Source: Lineus longissimus
Taxonomy: Eukaryota > Nemertea > Pilidiophora > Heteronemertea > Lineidae
DNA: 64,000 bases
Reading direction: 5' to 3'
NCBI RefSeq assembly: GCF_910592395.1
Contig: NC_088319.1
Span: forward strand, 6,574,001 to 6,638,000
Shown: piece after piece, positions 57,601 to 64,000 of the stretch
Position numbering within the stretch: the first letter of the stretch is position 1
How the letters are laid out: the number at the start of each line of letters is the position of its first letter
Translations under genes and position numbers: made by a program
Notes under the pieces: generated by a model
Database searches by the model: none
Seen by the model: only the letters and a program-made list of their open reading frames with translations
Told to the model about the DNA's origin: nothing

Positions 57601-60600
57601 CTCTTTAAATGTATTGAGAATACACTTGCAATTTCGACTCAGTTCTCGACTCAATTCCTGAAGAGAACCGACTGGAACTTCAGCGCTAATCTACATTGAT
57701 GACATCATTGGTGCCAAAAACTAAATTTTTTCGCTGAATTCTGACATTTTACTCAAAATGTCCATTTAAACGTTAAAAACGGCTTCAAACACTCATCTTC
57801 AGGTCATTGAGCTTTATCAATATACAATATATGGACAAGAAAACATACGAATGTTGAAATGTATGATCATTTTGAGGAGAACTATTTTTGGCAAATCACT
57901 CTGGCACGTTTGGTGTGCCCTCGCTCAGTAGTTGTCTAGTCGACGTGGACTGATTTTTCAATGTGGTGACGTTGAATGGTTTTAGAGCCTCTTTCCCAGG
58001 TATCTCAAATCTCGTCCCCAATAGGCCCTCTAATATCAAATGTCAAGAATATTGAGAAATCGTTATAAGGGCAAAGTAGATGTTTGACACGATGGCAGGG
58101 CAGAGGATTTTTCCGTTCTTTCCACTCACAAGAAATTACACATTATGAAATGAATTGGAGACTTTTTGCGTGAACTTAGAGGTAATATTTTTGAAATGAT
58201 TTCAGGGCCTTTGATGCTTGGCGAGCCATTGTACTTAGAAAGAAGATGGTCAACAGCATAAGATCTCACCATGATCAGGGACATGTCTTAAAAGCATTCA
58301 AAATATGGAGGTAAATTAGACCACGTAGATGATGTAAACTTTCAGCTACCATCCTCCTACTGTTGGACTATGATCCAAACATTTTAAGAAATAACTTCCG
58401 TAATCCAAGTGGGATTCCAAATTGTGCTCTGACCCAGACAGTTATGGTTGTGACTCCAAAACTGCTGCTGCTATTCATGTAATAAGGGTTAAATCATTTG
58501 ATATTGAAAACATAGATACTTTGCAGCAAGGGTGTTTCAGAATTTCAGTCCTAATTTGAGCCCCAAGCCATAGAAGCCTACAGAATCTTTTGAGATTTTT
58601 GTGAACACTGAAGTTTCTTGTGCGCTCACAACTCGGCAACACAAAGTTCGACATTGCAGAAGTAAATTTCTCAAAAGCTTATTAACACTTTGATTTCCAC
58701 TTGCACATTTGGAGGTGGTTTTCAAATGCCCCAGTTTGCCTGATTTGATTGACAATTAGCTATTAGTGCGAGTGAAAGCAAGAATGGCTAGACTAAATAG
58801 TATGGCTTTCGAGTGAACAAGGCGTATGTCAAGATTTTGATTTGTGGCGTTCTGTTGATTGCTGCAGATCCATTCAAGCATGGATATCTTGTCATGGAGA
58901 TGCAGTCATGTGTGGTTGCTGGGTGGAAGCATTAATAAGTGCTCCGTCCAGCACTCTGCACATGTGAGTTACCCTGAACACTGGTCAGAAATTAGGCTGG
59001 TGGAAAGAATCTTTTGCTGAGACACTCGCCATTGGTCACTGCTTTCATGAATATCCACAGACTAGCGCAAACAGTGTCCACTATAATTCATTTATGTGTT
59101 TTTTGTTTTGCTGCAGAAAAGCACATGGAGATATCCAGCAATTGATCAGAGCGCGGCAACAGATTCTGTTGGGTGTTGAAAGGCGGGCACTGTGTGGCCT
59201 CCGTGAGGTTGTCTGCATGAAGAAGAAAGGCAAAGGTTACAATCAAGAGAGGTTGTTACGACAAGCTTTCCTAACCTGGAGGAATCAATTTCAAGAGAGG
59301 CAAGAAAAACGTTTTGCTGAAATTTGTGAAAAGGTAAAATATGACAAGATCCTCCCCAAATGTACGTGCAGTGTCGAATGTCATCTCACTCCTTGTAGCC
59401 CTGGCTAAAGGCAGTTTCATTCAGCTCAGTTGGTGACCCATCCGGCTGAACCATGGTTTTTTTGCTCTGTTACATTTGACGATGAATGTGGTGAAAGGTT
59501 GTTGTTTCCTTATGTTACCCACTGGCCCTGTTCCTTTGCTGCTGGGTATTAACACTGAATACTCATCCATGTACATATCGCTTATATCGATATCTATCTG
59601 GTACATATATATCAAAAAAGCTCTGTTAGACGGTCAAAGGGTTAATAGTATACATGGTATAGAATATTTTGATTTTGCTTGCAAGTTATCAAGCTTTCTG
59701 GTTGCATTCATCCTAGACAGACTTGAAAGGCGTAGTGAGTGAAATTGGCCACAATGATGCAGAGTGGAGTCCGATTTCTCCAGAAGACTATCGTCCATTC
59801 GTAAATGTTATGTATGCATCGTTTGGGGCTCTGGAGGGCAAACTACTGGTTGAATTAGTTTGGAGTTTGGTTTTTATTGGTCTTCACCTCAAAACCATTT
59901 TTTTTGGTATGCATTAGTGTACATTGACATAGTGCATTGAATTTGGACATTTTCTGCTCTGTACGGTTTATTTCTCGACCAATCTGGATGAACTGTTCAG
60001 GTTATTATTTTTTGCGTCAATCTACTTATGTGCCAAGAATGGATGTGAAATATCCAGAAACAAAATATGGCCTATCCAGGGGACCCTCAAAATGACCATT
60101 GAACTTCGTTGAAGATATTTTTTATTTCTGCATCAAGAATGCTGAATCCCTAAAATCATGTTTGGTTTTGAGGCAAGGATCATTAAAAACTTCAAAGTAA
60201 TCCAACCAGTAGTTTGCCCTCCAGAGCCCCAAACGATGCGGACATAACATTTACGAATGGACTACAGTGAGTTAATTTTTTTGTTGCTTTCAGTCTCGTA
60301 GGTGTGCAGTTCTCTCCTGCTACTTGCAAAAGTGGAGGCAGCGGGTCACCTCTAATCAGGATGAGGAAGAGGGGATTGTGATCATGGTGAGGCAGGAGGC
60401 CCAGAAGAGGATCATGAGGAGGTGCTTCCACATCTGGCAACGTGGTCTGCAGCTTGAAAGATTGATAAGGTGATTGTTTGATTTATCTGCAGAATCTATT
60501 TCACAACAGTGAAAGATTAGAATTAGAATTTTAAGTGAGATAAAGTTCATTATTTCCTGACGAAGAAAAACTTAATATTCAAAACTGTTTTTGTTTTTAC

Positions 60601-62668
60601 CAAATTTTACATTTAGAAAAACATTGTATGATTTATTAGAACAGTTTTAATAGTATGCCATTCATATTTGAAGAAAACTACCTTCCTCTGTTAGCAGAGG
60701 CAAAGACTCACAACAGATTGAAAGCTGACTGTCTGTAATGTGATTAGCTTTGATCACCATACCAGGACTGCATTTTAAAATTTTTCCAAATTTACCCTTA
60801 CAGAGATTTTCATCACTCTTCTCTGAAGAAGTTACTCAAAACCATGCTGAATTCATGGCACCGTTATGCAGAGTCTTCAGTCGCAGGAGCAGTTCATGAG
60901 TTTACCCTTCGCATGGACGGTCTGGCACCCCTGCATTCAACCGGTATCGAGTCTGGATGCATCAGGGAGCAGTCAAGGTCATCCACTGTGGCTAGTAGTG
61001 GTTTCCACAGTCACATGAATAGAGTGCCTCACGGTGGAGAGGAAAGTGGTACATTAGGTAAGAAAGTTATGAGCAAAAACCAGTTTTGTTCAGCTCTGTT
61101 TTTTAAATACCATACATCAAGTTCATTGGACCAGCATTAGATGGAAAACAGCCATTGTTAGGCCAGTTGGTTGACCCTGCTTGGATAATTGACATTACTT
61201 GGTGATTGCAAGGTGCGTGAGGTGGCACGTAACTCGTACATACGTCAAGCGTAATTTACGTGAAACGTAGAGAGATAAGCACGTCACCGATGCGTCATTG
61301 ACGTACGTTGCACGTCACTGACGCGAACCAGGAAGGACGGATGTCATTTGTGATTTGGACTGTATGTTCAAATATTCCTAATTCCACTTATGCTCAAGGT
61401 GCTAAACCTTTGGTATTTAATAGACTATAGTTTGGTTCGAGATGTTCAGAAATATTTTAAATCGCTCTCATTTCAAAAGTATCACTTCAAATTTCATCAA
61501 ACCTACCTCAAATAGTCAAATTGACCGTTAAATCTTGTCCCAGCTTTCAATACATTCAAAGGTTCGTTCTGACCACAACCGCACCAGAAAAAGGCCCGAT
61601 GTTCCAGCATAGGAACTTAATTTGCATAGGGGTTTCACACCATTGAAGAAATGTCCTGATTAATGACATTGGACAATCTCCAGACGCTCTGTTTGAAGCA
61701 GCGTCATCATGACGTGCCGTGTTTGACACATTCATATAGCATTGGGGCTCGTATCCTGCACAGAATCATCATTTTCTGGAGTGGTTGTGGTCAGAATGAA
61801 GTTTTGAAAGGAATAGAATGCTGGGACATAATGCAATGGTCAATTTGAAGTAGGTTGGATAACATTTTAAATGAAGGTGATTTGCAACATTTCTGTACAT
61901 CTTGAACCAATTATAGTAAGAAATGTTTTCATTTCCATAGATATCTTGGTAAAGGAAGTAGCCAGGCCTAGCATTGTGCAGCCCCTGACAACATGAAAAA
62001 TATGTCAGTTTTGATTGACTTTATTTTAGATTATGATGTAACGAGCCCCATAAACCATTATTAAACACAATTCTACAATTCAGTTGATAGAATTTGAAAT
62101 TCATTTTATAGCAAATTTTGTGAAGTCCTTCCTAAGAAACAAGGCTAATTATTTGTAAAGGAAAATTGGTAAAACTTTGTTGTTTCACCGAGCAAAGTTG
62201 TTGATGTCTTGGGCACCATAGAAGACACAAAGATAGAAGTGACGTCTAAATGTAGCTCATAAACTAAGCTGTTTGATTGCTTAAATAACTTCATATACCC
62301 AAAAAATGCAGCTTGCTACACATTTTGGTGTGATGGGTTACAAGATGAACCTTTTAATTAGATTGCTTAAACAGGTATATATACACTTTGTACATGTATA
62401 AATCAAAGCATACATGTAATTATGTTTTTAATGTTGCAAACACCATTTTACAAGTAGCTGTTATTTTCTTTTTAGGTGTCCCACAGCATCCTTGCGGTGG
62501 CTTTTCCCCCTCCTGTCTGATAGGTTCACCGATCGTGCAAGTGAACCTTCATTCCCCAGATGAAGGCTTTGAGATCAGCGTTGAGGTGACACCATGTGAC
62601 AGCGATGGCTCTGATGAATTTCTCACACCAAATGGAAGTCCGATGAAATGTGATGAGATCATGTTCAG
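45564..62668 (+). CDS. SFI1-repeat protein, probable centrosome/centrin-binding protein (14 exons, both ends open)
   Basis: Exons: 45564-48670, 49554-49853, 52257-52456, 52938-53114, 53590-53781, 54036-54266, 56593-56727, 57275-57559, 58206-58310, 58868-58963, 59117-59333, 60294-60469, 60804-61057, 62476-62668. All have AG/GT borders and all 13 junctions agree in phase, giving about 1,890 residues. From exon 2 on, helical repeats of about 25-35 residues have a central Trp: ARWFTAWHAKIKRKK, YFTQWQGSCHWKER, MFTKWLVIVAKKR, MYYQWKLAMYQTQ, FFDTWRQSAK, FSHWYQRLMEQRA, FTAWQQTMKVR, FTEWKYYASYQ, LDTWQRRFYSQV, FTTWRIRVKES, FLTWRNQFQERQ, FHIWQRGLQ, LNSWHRYAES. This is the Sfi1 pattern. In yeast and vertebrates such repeats bind centrin at spindle poles and centrioles. 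The last exon seen (FEISVEVTPCDSDGSDEFL) is repeat-free and acidic. Role is inferred from the repeats. The N-terminal exon is not like known SFI1, so it may be another SFI1-repeat family. Confidence 0.88.
48610..49160 (+). repeat. Degenerate minisatellite that includes the exon end and splice donor
   Basis: A unit of about 80-100 bases (AATCAGACTGATTGAGCTCC, then TGTATGG, GACAGAGACAAGTTACAGGA, GTTTGTAGTCAAG, GTATGT) occurs about five times: near 48611 (coding, real donor at 48671), 48815 (donor changed to TTATGT), 48885 (partial), 49010 (CTCAAG|GTATGTGAG kept, but frame stops at GAC TAA) and 49090 (more diverged). Only the first copy is open and in frame with the giant exon. Confidence 0.75.
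50415..51150 (+). repeat. Dispersed repeat E4 in an SFI1-like intron
   Basis: Two ~300-base units of the same family as E1-E3 (GACTTGGCCACCAGGGGGCC at 50600, GACTTAGCAACCAGGGGGCC at 50910, AGTGTGATATCTCTCTTAT, ATGGTAGGTACTCC). It ends GGTGAGCACAATGGCC at 51126. The first unit has AGGTGACAGAGGTCA (50749-50763). Non-coding, inside intron 2 of the gene. Confidence 0.75.
51335..51695 (-). mobile_element. tRNA-derived SINE
   Basis: On the minus strand an RNA polymerase III B box (GGGTTCGATCTCGG, about 51608-51621) is preceded about 35 bases earlier by an A-box-like CACTCAGGTGTTTTAGAATA. This is the tRNA-type internal promoter. The body then contains CAAGGGCAAGTAAAAGATCC (near 51445-51465), a word common in SINEs of marine invertebrates, and the end is a short TATGA repeat (about 51340-51357). 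No functional tRNA fold is kept. Confidence 0.7.
51838..51967. repeat. Foldback relative of 22495-22650
   Basis: Arms about 45 bases: TTGGTATTGATTGTCTCACC at 51839 with CCAAACCACTCAGGTGGAGG, and the inverted copy 51925-51967 (GCTCCACCCTCACGGTTTGG, GTGAGGCAGCCAATACCTCC). Shares the GTGGAGCTAAAAT word with the element at 22495. Lies in intron 2 of the SFI1-like gene. Confidence 0.65.
52548..52571. repeat. TA dinucleotide microsatellite
   Basis: About eleven TA units between CATGTCTATCA and GCAAAATGC, in an intron of the SFI1-like gene. Confidence 0.9.
54267..56592. other. 2.3-kb intron of the SFI1-like gene
   Basis: No gene seen. A GTTCGGTTC / TCGGTC-rich part (54425-54660 and 55860-55910) differs in composition and may be a decayed mobile element, but I could not find paired ends. 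Frames are short and unconserved. Confidence 0.4.
59788..60267. mobile_element. MITE with ~70-base inverted ends in an SFI1-like intron
   Basis: The left end GTCCATTCGTAAATGTTATG (59793 onward) with CATCGTTTGGGGCTCTGGAG and GGCAAACTACTGGTTG is matched in reverse at 60200-60264. No coding content between. It ends about 30 bases before the acceptor of exon 60294-60469, so it may influence splicing. Target duplication is not clear. Confidence 0.75.
61195..61330. other. ACGT/CGTCA-dense patch
   Basis: In about 130 bases the words ACGT, CGTCA and TGACG occur more than ten times (CACGTAAC, TACGTCAAGC, TTACGTGAAACG, AGCACGTCACC, TGCGTCATTGACGTACG, GCACGTCACTGACGCG). It is CpG-rich within an A/T-rich intron (61058-62475). 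It could be a cluster of CREB/ATF-like or bHLH-like sites, or simply a simple-sequence remnant. Confidence 0.4.
61440..61590. repeat. Dispersed repeat, copy 2 (first copy 30360-30530)
   Basis: Same orientation and block order as copy 1 (GATGTTCAGAAAT, CGCTCTCATTT, TTTCATCAAACCTACCTCAA, GACCACAACCGCACCA). In intron 61058-62475 of the SFI1-like gene. Confidence 0.6.
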
Positions 62669-64000
62669 GTTTGTTCTTATAATCTCTAAGTTTTCTTATT
62701 TAGTTTATGCATTTATCATATACCCTGGATGCATTGATCTGTCAGACAAGCTATGAAAATCCATAAAAAATTTACTGATTAATATGTGCAAACTCAAATA
62801 ATCCTGTTGTTTATTCGGGCTGTCAAAACTGTGGTGCCAGTGGTCCAGCACTTACAAATCAAACTGACCACAAGTCAAAACAGCACCACTTTTATGTTTT
62901 TAAATTCACTTCTGAGATTCTTATTGCAGTTTAAATTTTTGTTACGACTGTTTGTTATGATAGAGTTGAATTGAGTGAACACAGTGAGTTTGAAAATAAA
63001 GGTGACTGCCTTGGTGAAATTGGAGCAACTTGAAATTCTTTTTTTATTTCCAACCTGAACTTTTGACACTAAAAGTGCATGTAAAACGTTATGTTACTGT
63101 AAACACTAATAAAAAAATACTGTGTCCTAATCAATTTTAGAGTCAAATGTAAAGGTTTGCTTAACCCTTGAGCCGTTTCCCCCACCGCCGAACTGATAAT
63201 GGTAATTTTCTCTAAATCAACCAGAAATTTCGATCTCATAACACACCAAAAAGTTCTGCACCATCGTATAGCAAATACCCTGTCTAATGGCGGCCTTGCA
63301 CGTAATCGTCATTTTGTGATAGTGCTGCAGTATGGTGTTAGAATATTTAACTAAACTGGGCATGGTGAAAATTCGATGATCGTCGAAGTTGGCTTCTTGG
63401 CCAAGATTCGATGATTGTCGCAGTTGGCGTTTTAAGGGTTAAATTACAAATTTGATAGCTTCTTTTCTTTCTTTGTAAAAAAAGAGTATGCAAGTATGTG
63501 TGAAGTAATAAATGATTTTCGGCAGAAATTTAGGCGTTTTCGTTGAAAATTGAAATTTTCCCCCTCAAAATGTGAAAACTACAATATTTCCAATTTTAGA
63601 TACTAGAAATACGTTTAAGAGCTGTCAGAGATGATACCAGCTCTTTTTCATGAAGCATCCTCTTTAGGTCTCGTTAGGGAGTTTTTCTCAAATGTGCATG
63701 ATGATGATGTGTCCCGTTAACAGGACGTAACATCTATTTTAAATTACGTTTCCAAGGTGTTTGCATAAGGAAAATGCATTCATCTCATATATCACTGGAA
63801 ACGCCTGATTCCCATCTTTCTGCAGGATGTTAAGTCCGGTGTTTTATATCTTTGATTAAATCATATTCAGCATTGCCGCATTTGCTCCTAGCTCTGTTCT
63901 CCACCCCAAGTGGAAGTATTGCCAATTGGACTGCACAATCACGAAAAAACACAAAAATTCTACATTTCATTGTGGATAATTCTTACAGTGACCATTGTCC
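62669..64000. other. Intron or downstream part of the SFI1-like gene
   Basis: The exon 62476-62668 ends in phase 2 at TTCAG|GTTTGT, so the gene goes on. I found no further exon with acceptor, matching phase and open frame before the window ends. The sequence is A/T-rich without domains. Confidence 0.4.

Noticed and set aside
59421-59742. Additional exon between 59333 and 60294
   Set aside because: The frame has no SFI1 pattern, and exons 59117-59333 and 60294-60469 already join in phase 0.

Overview
The window looks like nuclear DNA from a marine invertebrate animal. Genes have many short exons with consensus GT-AG (once GC-AG) splice sites, introns are long and A/T-rich, and the space between genes is packed with non-LTR retrotransposons, DNA transposons, MITEs and tandem repeats. 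The repeat style (TACATGTA and TAGGCCTA words, CR1-like LINE tails, a tRNA-derived SINE, short-chain collagen C4 genes) fits amphioxus, hemichordates, molluscs or brachiopods. The sequence alone does not name the species.

Layout. 0-1.7 kb: a decayed Cys/His-motif gene fragment. 1.7-5.1 kb: about three tandem copies of a 1.1-kb unit. 5.2-16.8 kb: a minus-strand LINE split by a pogo-like DNA transposon, itself split by a PIF/Harbinger transposon. The Harbinger introns hold MITEs, and one of these holds another MITE, so there are five nesting levels. The Harbinger element carries two genes: a DDE transposase (minus strand) and a MADF-BESS DNA-binding partner (plus strand), whose exons interleave on opposite strands. 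16.9-19.0 kb: a plus-strand 5'-truncated LINE. 19.6-24.1 kb: a minus-strand host gene for a short-chain collagen C4-like secreted or membrane protein (three exons in compatible phases), with a CR1-like LINE tail in its intron. 24-37 kb: mostly repeats, including large inverted repeats, a 526-bp foldback element with an 8-bp target duplication, a pogo-type MITE, a TTAA-flanked MITE and perfect palindromes. 37.9-41.3 kb: a nearly intact two-ORF LINE (minus). 41.3-45.5 kb: repeats and the upstream side of the main host gene.

45.5-62.7 kb and on past the window: a large plus-strand gene with at least 14 exons (about 1,890 codons seen, both ends open). One giant Ser-rich exon is followed by thirteen exons, twelve of them coding SFI1-type Trp-containing helical repeats. 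All 13 junctions keep phase. The product is probably a centrosome or basal-body, centrin-binding protein. The end of its giant exon, with the splice donor, lies in the first copy of a degenerate minisatellite.

Best leads: the SFI1-like gene and its repeated splice donor; the reciprocally interleaved Harbinger genes; the five-level nest; the perfect 97-bp-arm palindrome; a dispersed repeat family carrying nuclear-receptor DR3-like half-sites; and an unidentified conserved exon fragment present three times.
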